Source: Epiperipatus broadwayi (Eukaryota > Onychophora > Udeonychophora > Euonychophora > Peripatidae). From it: a DNA stretch of 64,000 bases. A model generated the notes under the pieces. The model was not told the DNA's origin, ran no database searches, and saw nothing but the letters and a program-made list of their open reading frames with translations. The stretch is taken from NCBI GenBank assembly GCA_028023455.1, contig JAQFVV010006216.1, positions 5,100,877 to 5,164,876 on the forward strand, given 5' to 3'. A program made the position numbers and the translations under genes. Below, one piece after another: positions 48,329 to 59,840 of this stretch (position 1 is its first letter; each line of letters starts with the position of its first letter).

Positions 48329-51300
48329 TTTGATGTTACGTGCATATTTAAACAAATACCAAGTGAATATGGTCTAGCAGGGTGTCACTAGATTATTTGA
48401 ATCTAGACACAGTTATATCTAATAACCTTTCACATGTACCGGGTTTGAATCTCCTTTTGGTACTTTATTTCTAATAAAACTGGGAGATTTTGCTTTTTGA
48501 GCCATATCACTATATGCACTAATATTTAGGTAAAAGTAAAACATCTTTAAACCAAAGTGGAGTATATTAGACATAAATCATTTCTTAGATATTAGCATAA
48601 CAAATGTGTTTCAATATTTTTATAAGTTTACTAGCTCAGATTACTATTAATTTAGGATGGCAATTCACTCTTGTTTGCATGAAATAGATGATAGAATGGT
48701 GGTTATAATAATACTAAGAAATCACTAAATATTATGGAATCAATATTTATTTATGGCCTTTAAACATTTAAACAGCTCATTAATTAAAACGATGATGATG
48801 ATGATGACGATAATGACAATGGCTTCAACCACAGCTTTAGGACTAAGCTTAATCATAAAACCTAATTTTATAAAGAAATTCATAATTATTGTTAATCTTA
48901 GCATATTTAATCATATCTTAAACAACTAATATTCAACCATTGATGATGAATGATCACACTTGATAAAGACTACTCTTAATGAAATATATACACCTTGTTT
49001 AATAACATAAACTAATATTTATTACTGCATTTCTAACATATACATAAAAATTTCTATATTTACATGAAAATTTATATTAACAATAACAACAATAATCATA
49101 ATAGACTGTTTTAAAATCATAACATTAAATTTTAAATTCTTCCCACTTTCCCATAAATGTATTTCAAAATATATTGTATTAAATTGGGGTAACCGATTTG
49201 TTAAAATATTCCATCCACAAGAAAAGTATTTCATATAAAAAAAAAATATTCACTCATTGGCACACATACCTTATAATCTAACATGTAAGCAGAATGTTAA
49301 AAAAAATGTTAGTAGAATTGAAAGAGCAAGTTTTAGAAACAAGTTTTAAATTATTTTCTTTCCCTCTCTTCTACCTCTGAAATGCTATACTTTAACTTGA
49401 AACAAAATAATCTAATATTTTAATACTACTTATTACTTCACATTCACTCGCAATTATACACATATAAAAATATTATTATGTATTTGCATGTTTTATCCCA
49501 TAATAGCAAAATATTATTTAAAACCAAAATAATAATACAAAAAAAATTATTTTACACATAATATTTCATAACTGTAAATTAATAAACAAATAATTTTGAT
49601 ACATTCAAGATCATTTATGAAGCTCAAAGTTATTATTAGTAAGACATTCTTGTTTTAATCGATCTGAATAGTCTTTAAAAGTTCTTTAAATAAAATATAC
49701 CACTTTATTGCTAAAAGTTTATTAAGACTCTGATATCATAAAGAAAATATATCAAAAAAATTTTTTATACTACCAGTTCTTTGTAGCGACTTCTAATGGG
49801 TCAAATTTCTCTTGTTTAATGTCTATCTTTGGCAGCAACAATTTCCGCATTTCTTTGGAACAATCTCTTTCTTAAAGTGTATAATTATTTGATGATGATG
49901 ATCCTATTGAGGTTATTTGCTTTAGTGGACAATTTAGAAATTCTTATACTGACTTTAAATTTTTCCGTTCAGCATGATTTTCGTCATGGATGAAATACAG
50001 CAGTTGTTTTTATATTGTAATTTTTCTGGGGTTCAAACTCAGTTACTGGAACAATTAATTGGACTTGATGATTAATATTTATCAGTAGATTAATTCAACT
50101 CCTTTGAATGCAGGTGAATATTTTCTTCTTTCTATTTAAAAACATCTTATTTCTCTGGTCAGTTGAAAGGTGTAGAATATTATTTTTCAGACAAGACATC
50201 TTTTCTTCCCTATATGATCTGCGGCTCCATGACGGTCAGGTCTTGATGGGATACATATATAATTTTTCTACCCCGTCATTTCTTATATTTTCAACATTCA
50301 AAACTTCATAAAAAAAATGATTTAAAAAAAAAAATTATCTAGCAGAACTAAAATGTTTGTCTGCTTTAGTTTCAATAATTTTTTTAAAAGTCTCTAACAA
50401 ATAATGAATGAATGAATGAATGATCTCAACTGATTTTCCAGACTGCTTTTATATCTGATTTTTGAGTCAACTCACCCAATTAGAGTGCTAGTGTGACTTG
50501 CTATCTTTGACCAACCCAAAAAAAAAAATCACACACCTGGTTTTCAGACACTTTTGTCTTTAAAAAAATAGACTTAATCCTTTTCACGTATATCTGTAAT
50601 ATCTAAAATTGGAGTTTTTTTTCTCTAATCTTAAGATAAGACAATTTCAAAATTAGAGTTTCCACCCAGCTTAAACTCCCAAAGTGACAAACAATCATTT
50701 ACAAAAATAAAATTGCTACAAAAATAGATATCTTATTCAACAGATTTCCTCTTTTAACATAAAATTGTACAAAAAAATAATTTGACAGATTTAACCCTTC
50801 CTTTTCTTTCAATATTTAATAAATGTAAATTTCTGTATGTAATGTACCCACATACTTTATCATTTCAAATCATTCATAAACTAACATTAAATAATATAAT
50901 TGCTAGCTTAGTAATTATAACCCTATTATTTAAAATTAAATCTGTAACTTTTAAATCCCAATTACAATTATAGAAAAGCAAAATAGAAGTATAGAATAAG
51001 ATATTAGAATTGATCAAGCATAGGTTAGTTTTAAAGAAAGTTAAAATGTTGAATATTTGAAATATAAAACAATTAAATAATTTACACATACATTGCCTAT
51101 ACGTATGCGTTATAACTTTGCTTTTTTAAAGAAAAATTAAAAATTGAATAGTTTAATTGTGTGTATTACCTTTCTATAAACACACAAACAAATAAAGAAT
51201 ATAATTGTTGACCCACTCTCTTTCTGTCTAAAGCTTTTAAAACTGGATCTTGTAGGGTTTAAACTTGGATGCCCTACAGCTTCATTTATTGTTATATAAA

Positions 51301-51404
51301 AATGTGATGATGATTTTGGTTTTACATTTTCTTACATGCACATTACTATAAATTTAGCTAATGACTAAATTGTAATGGCACAATATATAAATTGTAATGG
51401 CACA
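48329..51404 (-). repeat. dispersed repeat B, inverted copy of repeat A
   Basis: Read backwards it matches 24,452-27,550. The right end reads ATTGTAATGGCACA beside (TA)n, the complement of the TGTGCCATT start of A. A second ATTGTAATGGCACA follows at once, suggesting an end duplication. Other paired words are GATGCCCTACAGCTTC and GGTCTAGCAGGGTGTCA. No coding frame is shared. The stretch 48,085-48,328 beyond it shows no clear match. Confidence 0.75.
50401..50423 (+). repeat. (AATG)n microsatellite
   Basis: Five tandem AATG/TGAA units within repeat B. Confidence 0.85.
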
Positions 51405-52413
51405 ATATATATATATATAATCACATTCAAAGCAATAATAATATATTTTAAAAAATAATTCAAAAGTTTTAAGGCATTAATATTTAAAGTAAGAGAAAAG
51501 CAAATGTTAATTAGGTAATTAAGGGATTTAAAAATATCAAATATTGCAGGTAAATATAACCAAGTTATTAATCAAATTACAGACGACATGCAACATGGTA
51601 TTATCCAGAGAATAAAAATGATTTGTGTGCATGTGTGCTGATAAAATAAAATATCCTTGTTTAATACCAATTTATATTTTAAATGCCTCAGATTTTTCAT
51701 TTGCAATAAAAATACTTTATGTCATTTTTTGATGTAGAAGCTGTATAATATAAATAAATTGATTGATTGGTTATCCAAATCAATAAAAGAAATATACAAA
51801 TCATTCAACAAAATTCTTGAAAATACTTTTGCTTAGTGGATAATAATGATTTTTCACAATAATTACTGCAAGCTTGTCTATGCCCTTTACTTTTTAAATT
51901 CAGAATAATAGAAGCATTTTTAAGATCAAGTAGCATAACTTCATGAGTTTATATATTCCTAATAAATTCCAATATTGTTGAAGCTAACATAGAATTACCA
52001 TACACAAAACTTCTCCACCTTTTCCATTTTTAAAATTACAATATGCTATTTTAATTTCATTAAGCTGAATATCTTTGTTCAAATCTAATTAAATAGATAA
52101 CTTATATAATATATATGTAGGTATATGTATTTGTGGACAATATTGATTACATACATATTTTAAACCAGTTTTAAAATTAATATGGTTTTATTATTTGAGT
52201 GTTAAATAAAATAGTAATAAAAAAAATAAAATTATTTTTTTATATTTGAATAATTTTAAAATGAATAATCTATTGATACACTCTTTATTTATAAATAAAT
52301 TCATAAATTAGTCTCATTTCTTTGTTATCCTTTAGATTTTGTTAATCTTTCTCTGATCATTTGCTCCATATATTTATGTTTATAAAATATGAAATGCTAT
52401 TGTTTTTTAAAAG
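51405..52413. other. A+T-rich stretch, likely intron before the host exon
   Basis: No repeat or gene recognised. It ends in a T-containing tract and TTTTTTAAAAG, which can serve as the 3' splice site of the next exon. Confidence 0.45.
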
Positions 52414-52586
52414 ATGTTCTTGAGGAAAGATCAAATTGTAAAACACCAGATTTATCATATGAACCTCCACAGAACACATATAGTCCTTTTGATTTTGACA
52501 AACAGTTCCAAACTTTAAGAAGTTTAAATAAGTCACCTGTATTTACATTTTTTTGTAAACCAATGTTTGCTTCAGAAGATAAGCAG
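52414..52586 (+). CDS. putative host-gene exon, product unknown
   Basis: The segment codes, from its third base, VLEERSNCKTPDLSYEPPQN through LRSLNKSPVFTFFCKPMF to ASEDKQ without a stop. Its composition is clearly more protein-like than the flanks. It is preceded by TTTTTTAAAAG (acceptor) and followed by CAG|GTATTT (donor). It begins in phase 1 and ends in phase 0. The next candidate exon at 59,777 also begins in phase 0. I do not recognise the protein. No other exon upstream in the window could be assigned with confidence. A Penelope-like element fills the following intron in the antisense direction. Confidence 0.5.
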
Positions 52587-52621
52587 GTATTTATTTTTGA
52601 ATTTTATTAATATATATATAT

Positions 52622-52945
52622 AAACAAAAAAAGACTCTTAAATCCAAGTAATAATATATATTTCAACGAGAGGACTGGTTTTCATCAGAAAGAAAAAAAT
52701 ACACAGTAAAATGGCGATAATCAAAAATTACAGATATGATCAAAGACTATAAATTTAACAAAAAAAAACCCCTGATTGGTCACAAAATCTAACATAGAAT
52801 ATCTATCCAATCAATGACAAAATTCAAACAATAAAAAAAAAAAAAACTACATTTCCTCCTAATCAAGCTTAAATTCTATTTAAATTGAAATAATAAATAA
52901 AAAATAAAAAAATAAAAAATCCAAAATTAAAATATACATATGTGC
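52622..52945 (-). repeat. PLE terminal repeat, 3' copy
   Basis: From AAACAAAAAAAGACTCTTAA inward to about AAAATATACATATGTGC it is the reverse complement of 59,387-59,695. Shared words include CCCCTGATTGGTCAC, CTATCCAATCAATGAC and CTACATTTCCTCCTAATC. Poly-A/T runs differ in length. Confidence 0.9.
52661..52688 (-). ncRNA. hammerhead-ribozyme-like core, 3' copy
   Basis: On the minus strand CTGATGA is followed by a hairpin (AACCAG-TCCT-CTCGTT, one mismatch) and GAAA. That is the order of the conserved hammerhead core: CUGAUGA, stem II, GAAA. PLE terminal repeats are known to encode hammerhead motifs. I could not settle stems I and III or the cleavage base, so activity is unproved. Confidence 0.45.
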
Positions 52946-53199
52946 ATACATACAAAAATTAGACTATGCTCACATACAAAAAATAGCTGTGCTCACATTA
53001 ATATTCATTAAAAACTAAAATATTTATACACATTAATCAAAAATTATAGTCGGTGCAAAGTACAATAATTTATAATAATTAATTATTTACCTATATACCA
53101 ATTAAACACAGATACTAAACATCCATATAACTAATCTTTACATAAAAAATCTCATATAAGAAAATTTTCACATAAAAAAAACTCACATATAAAAATCAT

Positions 53200-54270
53200 T
53201 TAGGAGACCAGGTAACCCAAAGATGTAATAGTTCCAATGTTTAAATTCAATCCATGTGGGTCTAAGGTCTTGAATTTAAAAATAAAAAAACTCTCCTTTT
53301 GTTTCCTCTACCTTGTAGAAGAAAAACCTTCGTGAAGAATTACTACTCTTAAATCATCAATTGAATGATTCGGTAAATTAAAGTATTTTGAAACCGGTCT
53401 ATCTTTATTCTTACGCAAAATGTCAAATCTATTATTAGTCATTCTGACATGTAAACTATTTGCTGACTCACCTATATACTGGTTTAAACATCTACTACAC
53501 TCTATCAAATATATCAAATTAAAACTTTTACATGTAACATAATTAGGAATATACCATTTAAAATTACGATTCTTAGTACTAAAAACCACTTTTGTCACAA
53601 CAATATGTTTACATGTAAAACATCTTTTATCCTCAAATGGATAACATCCTTTTTCCTGTGCAGAACTACTAATAAAATTTGTTTTGATAAGCATATCTCT
53701 AAGTGATCTACGTTTTCGATATATGACCTTAGGTGGATCAGAAAAAATAGATTTTAAATAATCTGTGGAGTGTAATATGTTAAAATGTTTCATCAATATC
53801 CAGTTAATATTAGGTAAATCTCTATTAAAAGTAAGAACTAATGGTGGAACATCTAATTGTTTTTTACTCTTTTTAGATAAAAGAAGTTTCTTTCTATCAA
53901 TTAAAAAAGATCTCCTTACTGCATTATCCAACAATGTATTAGGATACCTCATATTGATCAATCTATTACATAAAATACTATTATTTTGTTGAAGAAGTTT
54001 CTCATCATTACAAATCCTCTTCATTCTTAAAAATTGACTATAAGGAATATTAACCTTTAAATGTTTAGGATGGTTACTGTAAAAATGTAGAAAGCGGTTA
54101 TTATCAGTTGGCTTCCGATATAGAGTAGTAGTAAGAACTCTATTAGTGTAAGTAACTTCAACATCAAGTAAATGAGCAATTGATTTTGAAAAGTTCATTG
54201 TAAAATTAATATTTTTATTAAAATCATTTAAATAACTTAAAAACTTATGAAGCTCAACTTCATTATGTGG
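53200..54270 (-). pseudogene. PLE RT C-terminal part and GIY-YIG endonuclease
   Basis: After a TAG where the RT motif should have Trp, the frame continues as PHNEVELHKFLSYLNDF and LLDVEVTYTNRVLTTTLYRK. The thumb-like segment around NNRFLHFYSNHPKHLK follows. The nuclease has a Cys pair earlier (CFTCKH), then LIYLIECSRCLNQYIGES with the GIY-YIG-type core, LHVRMTNNRFDI with the conserved Arg, and KYFNLPNHS. A TAG at 53,308 interrupts it. The same frame ends with FKTLDPHGLNLN, a usual PLE C-terminal block, and a stop at 53,200. The nuclease would cut target DNA for reverse transcription. Confidence 0.9.
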
Positions 54271-55289
54271 CTATATCATGAAAATGTCATCTATATATCT
54301 AAGCCAAGTATGAGGTTTCAGTCTAGCATTATCAGGTATAGAGGATTCTAGTTTTGACATAAAAATGATCGCATAACTTGGTGCCATCTTTGTACCCATT
54401 GCAGTATCTTGTTTCTGTAAATAGTATCTAGAATCAAAAGTAAAAAAAATATTTCTTAAAACCAAATATATTAATTCAACCATAGTAGTAATAAGACCAT
54501 GATCATACTTTCTATCTTGTAAAGCACATTTAATAGCCTCAACTCCATCATCATGAGCTATATTTGTATATAGTGATACATTATCCAAAGTAACCAAAAA
54601 ACAATCATCTGGTAATTCAGATTTAATATTCTCTAATATACAAAGAAAATGAGTAGTATCTTTAACATAAGAATTAAATGATGGTGGAATAAATTTAATA
54701 AAATTATCAACATATGCTGAAATATTTTCTGTAGGACTACCAATACTAGCTACAATAGGTCTGCCTGGACAATCTGTTTTATGAATTTTTGGCAAAATAT
54801 AAAAACTACTAGGATGAATTTTGGTTGGTACTAAAAAGTTATATACATTATTATTTATAAGACCCCTAAATCTCATATCTTTTAAACTAAAAAGTATACC
54901 CTTAATAATGAATTAACAGTGGTTAGTCAAATAGACTCATAAGAAATTTTATCATCTAAAAGCTCCAGAGCTTTTTTAACATATTCATCTTTATTCATAA
55001 TTACTATTGATCCACCTTTGTCAGCTGTTTTTATAATAATATCCTGTCTTTTCACTAAATTGCGTAATGCATTCATCTCTTTCAATGTTAAATTACTCTT
55101 ATACTTACTATGTTGTTTAAGTCTAATTTCATTAATAATATCCTGATATACATTATCAATGTATGTATCTAATAACACATTACTTTGATGTGGCGGCGTC
55201 CAATCAGATCGTAATTTCCCAATAGTATCACATTTTTGGTTTCCAAAAAATTCTCTTAATCTAAGTCTCCTTGAAAAATTATCTAAATC
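54271..55289 (-). pseudogene. PLE reverse transcriptase core
   Basis: The N-terminal RT block has IIIKTADKGGSIVIMNKDEY. A TGA at 54,927 and a frameshift follow. In the new frame come FYILPKIHKTDCPGRPIV, FLVTLDNVSLYTNI (motif A Asp), QKQDTAMGTKMAPSYAIIF (motif B) and LRYIDDIFMI (catalytic Asp pair). DKGG and LPKIHK...CPGRPIV are typical of Penelope-like enzymes rather than LINE or LTR RTs. All catalytic residues are still readable. Confidence 0.93.
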
Positions 55290-56079
55290 CTAATGAATTT
55301 TAAATTCATTTTTTTTTTGATAAAATAACTGAACTGTAGGGCAAAAGGATAAACCTTTATTTAAGAGTGAACATTCTGCCTCACTAAGATTAATGTTAGT
55401 TAGATTAATTACATTGTTTTCCTTATTAGCTAAACATAAAAAGTCATTGCTATAAATATTTGAATTAAATTTATTAGTGTTTGTATTTCCAGAAACTAAA
55501 ATATTGTTAGTGCATTCAGAAGAATCTGTAACTCTATGAACCAATACTAAACCAGCATCACTATCAAGAACAGATGGTAACCTTTCAGCACAATCTAATG
55601 AATGTGAAGATGATTGATCAGTATCAATTGGAATTGTATCCAATGTAGAAATATCCGACACAATATGATTATCAGAAGTCACACAATTAATTAGTGGTCG
55701 TGACTGATTAGTAACTAATTCAAATCCTGGCTCATTACCCATAACTTTGAACCAATGATTCATTTTATTACGAAATTTCTTCACCAATAACTTCTCTTTC
55801 AAAAAAACCCATTCCTGTAATTCCTTCTGTTCATCTATATTCATTAAATTACAACTACCAAAATGTATAATTTCTTTTTCAATTAATTTAAATCTTACCA
55901 AAAACGAATCTTTCAAAATATGTATTAATGTAACAGACGCTTCTCTTATTGTATTATCCTGTTTAATTGCAAGTTCCTTAGGAAATTGGTCTATGTTGGC
56001 AATAATTTTTATTCTGAGGCCTTTAGGAATTATGTTATTGTCAATAAAATATGCAAAATTACTAATATGTTGTCTATAT
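55290..56079 (-). pseudogene. PLE N-terminal region upstream of RT
   Basis: Just below the foreign insert the frame reads YRQHISNFAYFIDNNIIPKG and RIKIIANIDQFPKE. It then continues without break through KLIEKEIIHFGSCNL and a polar linker to LSEAECSLLNKGLSFCPTV, a block commonly found before PLE RTs. The TAG at 55,290 is followed in frame by DLDNFSRRLRLREFFGN. No ATG is needed at the start because the frame joins 58,226-58,293 when the insert is removed. Confidence 0.85.
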
Positions 56080-58225
56080 TGTTACCGTCGGCCTATTTTT
56101 GCTTTTTTATCCGTACGTTCCTAAAAGAGATCGAGAGCTCCGAAACAAACATGACATAGCGTAAAGCTTTATTTATTTTCTTATATCGGTAATTATTCAC
56201 TATCAATACAAGGGGCGCCAGACACGATAATTTAATTATTATTCAACTTCTCGCATCACCTTACGTCATGTCAAAACGATTTCGAAGTCTAATCCCGCCC
56301 ACAAGCTCCATCTCCTAGCATGGACCAATGGGGTCACTCAGGGCCACGATGTAATTGTTTCAGCAATTACTCCTTACGTAAAAGACGCACTGTACACTAA
56401 TGGGAAGGAAGTTTTATTTATTAACTGAGTGATCCTAGTACTGGACTTAACTATTGGTTGTTGGCGACCAATACGACTGTTCGTTCATCCCTCCCAAACA
56501 ATTCGACTTCTTAGATCATCCCCCCTATGAATTACTTTCAATATTAGCATTAAACATTTATTTATATTTTATTATAGGCCCGCCCAATTCTTAACCTATC
56601 TTAACTAAGAGTAAATAAATAAACATCGTGACTTACGGCACGATGTTGGCGAAAGACATTTTAAAAAGAAACAAATGGTTAAGTAAACCAATATAAATCT
56701 AAATTAGCGTAATTAAATGATAACTTTATTGGTGATCAAAAGAAGAAATAAAATAAGAATTTCATTGTACGAAAAGATTTGAGAAATGCTCGACTTGTTT
56801 ATATACTGAACAAATTTATTGAATATAAAAAAAGCAATATTAATTCAAATTTTATTAGCACACGCACACACACGCATTCACGCACTCGCACAGAAAGAAA
56901 TATATTATACATACTACAATATGGAATACAAATTTCATTTTATATCTTAAAAGTAATTGCGATGGCTTATTAGATAATAATTAAGGTCAAAGTTCATGTT
57001 TTGGAAAAGTCCTAAGATTAAATTTGATTTTATGAATGTTGAGGTTACACAAAGATAAGTTACAATAATAGGTTAAATGTTACGGAATCTTTTATGATTT
57101 AATTTACGCAAGTGTAAGTTAGTTAACTATGAGATTGCCTTTAAGAGTTTACGAATGGAGTGAATGAAACATAAAGTAAAATAAATTGTTACCTAGGATT
57201 TGGATTTCGACTTCCGCTGCTTCGAATGAAATGAGGATTTGAACGTGGGATATGGCATCTTCATAATGAAGTATTCGTTTTATTCAAAGTTGAGCATAGC
57301 GTGGTCTGGACGATTCTGGTATTTCTCGGAACATTATTATTTGATCGGAGCATTAATTTCACATGGAGATGTCGTTAAATATTCATAGCTTCGGAGATAT
57401 TTGGTGGCGGAGCGTCGATCAATCACTGACGGGTTTCCTAGCCCATCATGATAATCGACGCTCTCAGTATTAATTTCACAACAATCATCTTGAATATGGA
57501 TACGGCGAAACGAAAGAATATTATTTTATATCAAGCTATATCAAGTAGACTATATTGAATATATCAAGCAAGCACGTTAAGCGAAAAACATATTAAGCAA
57601 CAATATCAAGCCAACCATTGAATAGATTTTTCGTGATATTTATATGAGATGGATCTTATCTTAGGATCCAATCTCCCCCCAGAGTTCCATATTTTTAGAG
57701 TTGTCGTTCGGGTCCGCGTCCGATGTAAATGTTCACTCAATCCTTGTGCTTAAGGCAATTTTAGGTCTAGGCAATCTCATGTTGCAATCTCAGTTAACAA
57801 ACTTCTATTCATTCACACTTTGAGTGCATACGTGTGTGCGTGTCTTACCAGAACAATACAATTTACATTAACTTAGAAGTCGAGCATTTAATCTTTTCTC
57901 AAAATCATTTCTATAAGTTTTACTTTTACTATAATTATAATTCTAAAAGAAACCCTTTTTTAAATACCCCGTGGCGTATACAAGCGGAAATTATCTATTA
58001 ATATTTATAATGGCATATTATATTTTCTTTTACTATATTTTTAGAGAATGTTATTTTATTAGTTTATACGAAAGCCTTGACTATTTAATGAGACAATTAT
58101 TATCTTTATTTTTACAAATGTATTTTAGAAAATGTGGAAAGAAAACTATTAAAGGTTACAAAATATAACGTTAAGAGTATTTTATACTGCTTGAGTGTGT
58201 GTGTGTTTACATACACCGACTTTAT
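56080..58225. mobile_element. 2.1-kb foreign insertion inside the PLE frame
   Basis: The PLE frame breaks at TGTTACCGTCGGCC (56,080) and resumes at CTCGTTATAATATC (58,226). Removing the segment restores one uninterrupted protein across the join. TAT borders both ends, so a target duplication of 3-5 bp is possible. The sequence is richer in CG dinucleotides than its surroundings, like the 12,976-16,612 segment, which also starts TGT.AC.GTC. It has internal inverted repeats (about 56,770-56,895 against 57,820-57,910, sharing AAATGCTCGACTT and ACACGCACACAC). No protein is recognised. The class is unresolved. Confidence 0.7.
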
Positions 58226-59384
58226 CTCGTTATAATATCTAATTTATCATATAATTTCCTAAGTTTAAGAAATGATGTACTATGTAATGTTTGTCAATTA
58301 CTTTTAACCTGCTTATTATTTAGACGTCCAGATGAATGTTTAGGGATTGCCCCTGTATTAATTAATGTTAGACCCTGTAAATGTTGTTCATTAGAATAAT
58401 CCCTATTAATATCAAACTCTGTGTCTACGCTAGATATATTATTAAAACCAGTGCCAATTATCAATCCATTATCTATTTGATTAACTACACCCACCTCTAA
58501 ATTACCCAGATCTCCTTTACCACCATCTATATGATGATCTGAAGCAGCAAAACCATCAATCTGTTGAACATCAGAAATAGTCATTCTTAAAAAGGTCTCC
58601 TGTTCGGAAATGATACAAATTATATCATCTAATGAAAGGTCTAAAGAATCATCTTTACGTTGAGTATGATCTTCTTTAAAAACTTTTGGAGATCTATCCC
58701 GTAATGATTCCTCCAAAACACTCCCTGTCAAGCAAAATTGTTCAACATCTACTAGGATCCCGTTAGTATCATGCGGTATAATAATTTGCGACTCCCGACA
58801 ATCACATATTTCAGTTTGCGTTCCCATTTCACATGTCAATACAGCTTCCATTTGAGTTCCAACATCAACAAAACTATATTCTCTCACACTCAACACTGAA
58901 TTTACATTATAAACTTTGTTACATCTCATCAATGACATTATATATTTAAAACCATCCGATACACATCTAGCTCCATACATGTTCAAATGACGACCATCAC
59001 GGGCTAAAAATCTAAAAAGATTCTCTCTTTTTATAAAATCCGTATGCTGTAAGAAAAATACATTATGGTGCATATAACTTAGAAAATGACAATGTCTATT
59101 AAATGCAAAAAATTTTTCATTAATAACTCTCAATTTAATTCGATCCATTGGATAATATTTATTCTGCAATTGTGGTAAAACTTGAGAAATTATAATTGTA
59201 ATCTCCGGTGAATAAGAACGTATATGTCGAATCAATTTCTAAATCTGCACACATTCATTATTTCTAAACAAAAAAATATTGTTAGATCCAAGATGAACAA
59301 ACTAAAACTTAATGTTATGCTTATTAATTAACTTGTTAAACAGATCAATACCGTCCAGAATAGAAGCTCCTCGTCTATAACTAA
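58226..59384 (-). pseudogene. SGNH/GDSL-hydrolase-like region fused upstream of the PLE RT
   Basis: On the minus strand, starting about 59,384 and allowing two in-frame stops, the order is ISYRRGASILDGIDLF, FVHLGSNNIFLF, HIRSYSPEITIIISQVLPQL, then LARDGRHLNMYGARCVSDGF. GSNN fits the Asn block and DGRHLN the Asp-His block of SGNH hydrolases. The N-terminal Ser block is missing because the element runs into its terminal repeat. A polar tail of about 170 residues follows, then TGA at 58,294, then the same frame carries on as TSFLKLRKLYDKLDIIT to the insert. The hydrolase region and RT were therefore probably one polyprotein. Such domains are known in some LINE ORFs and in giant rotifer Athena elements; the role is not settled. 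Confidence 0.75.
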
Positions 59385-59386
59385 TT

Positions 59387-59695
59387 TGTATATATGTATA
59401 TTTTAATTTTGGATTTTTTATTTATTATTTCAATTTAAATAGAATTTAAGCTTGATTAGGAGGAAATGTAGTTTTTTTTTTTTATTGTTTGAATTTTGTC
59501 ATTGATTGGATAGATATTCTATGTTAAATTTTGTGACCAATCAGGGGGGGGGGGTTTGTTAAATTTATAGTCTTTTACCATATCTGTAATTTTTGATTAT
59601 CGCCATTTTACTGTGTATTTTTTTTTTCTGATGAAAACCAGTCCTCTGGTTGAAATATAATATTATTTCTTGGATTTATAAGTCTTTTTTTGTTT
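59387..59695 (+). repeat. PLE terminal repeat, inverted 5' copy
   Basis: Reverse complement of 52,622-52,945. It cuts off the N-terminus of the SGNH region, so the element's 5' end is truncated or rearranged relative to a full-length copy. The G-run at about 59,545 corresponds to a CCCC in the other arm. Confidence 0.9.
59628..59655 (+). ncRNA. hammerhead-ribozyme-like core, 5' copy
   Basis: CTGATGA (59,628-59,634), a hairpin with perfectly paired AACCAG and CTGGTT around TCCT, then GAAA. It is better paired than the other copy. It lies on the plus strand because this terminal repeat is inverted. Confidence 0.5.
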
Positions 59696-59776
59696 TTATA
59701 TGTATTTTCTTTGATTAGTTTTATATATATATATATTAGTATTAAGAATTTAATATAAATAAAAATCAAATTTCAG

Positions 59777-59840
59777 ATTTCTGAACGAAATTCTAATAAA
59801 AAGTTTTTTCAAGAAAATTTTGAAAAGGAGCAGAAAAAGG
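59777..59840 (+). CDS. putative host-gene exon, next after 52,414-52,586
   Basis: AATTTCAG|ATTTCTGAACG marks the acceptor and AAAAAGG|GTAAAA the donor. The 64 bases code ISERNSNKKFFQENFEKEQK in phase 0, matching the phase of the upstream donor, and leave phase 1. Charged, helix-forming composition. The product is unknown. The intron between the two exons (52,587-59,776) contains the whole Penelope-like element. Confidence 0.48.

Larger units (their letters stand above)
52622..59695 (-). mobile_element. Penelope-like retroelement (PLE) with inverted terminal repeats, degenerate
   Basis: On the minus strand the element reads SGNH-hydrolase-like region, PLE N-terminal region, reverse transcriptase, GIY-YIG nuclease, 3' UTR. 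Its ends are inverted copies of one repeat of about 310-325 bp. Both tips lie near (TA)n tracts. The coding frame has five visible stops (58,294; 55,290; 54,927; 54,271; 53,308) and one frameshift near 54,900. Most are explainable by C-to-T or G-to-A changes. A 2.1 kb foreign insert interrupts the frame at 56,080-58,225. PLEs move by RT plus GIY-YIG endonuclease, and often show inverted or tandem terminal repeats. The element sits inside a host intron. Confidence 0.9.

Noticed and set aside
53765-53992. plus-strand 75-codon frame
   Set aside because: Antisense to the PLE RT C-terminal region, which has clear family motifs on the minus strand.
57971-58168. plus-strand 65-codon frame in the PLE insert
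   Set aside because: Composition is Ile/Tyr/Phe-rich as expected from A+T-rich DNA; no conserved motif.
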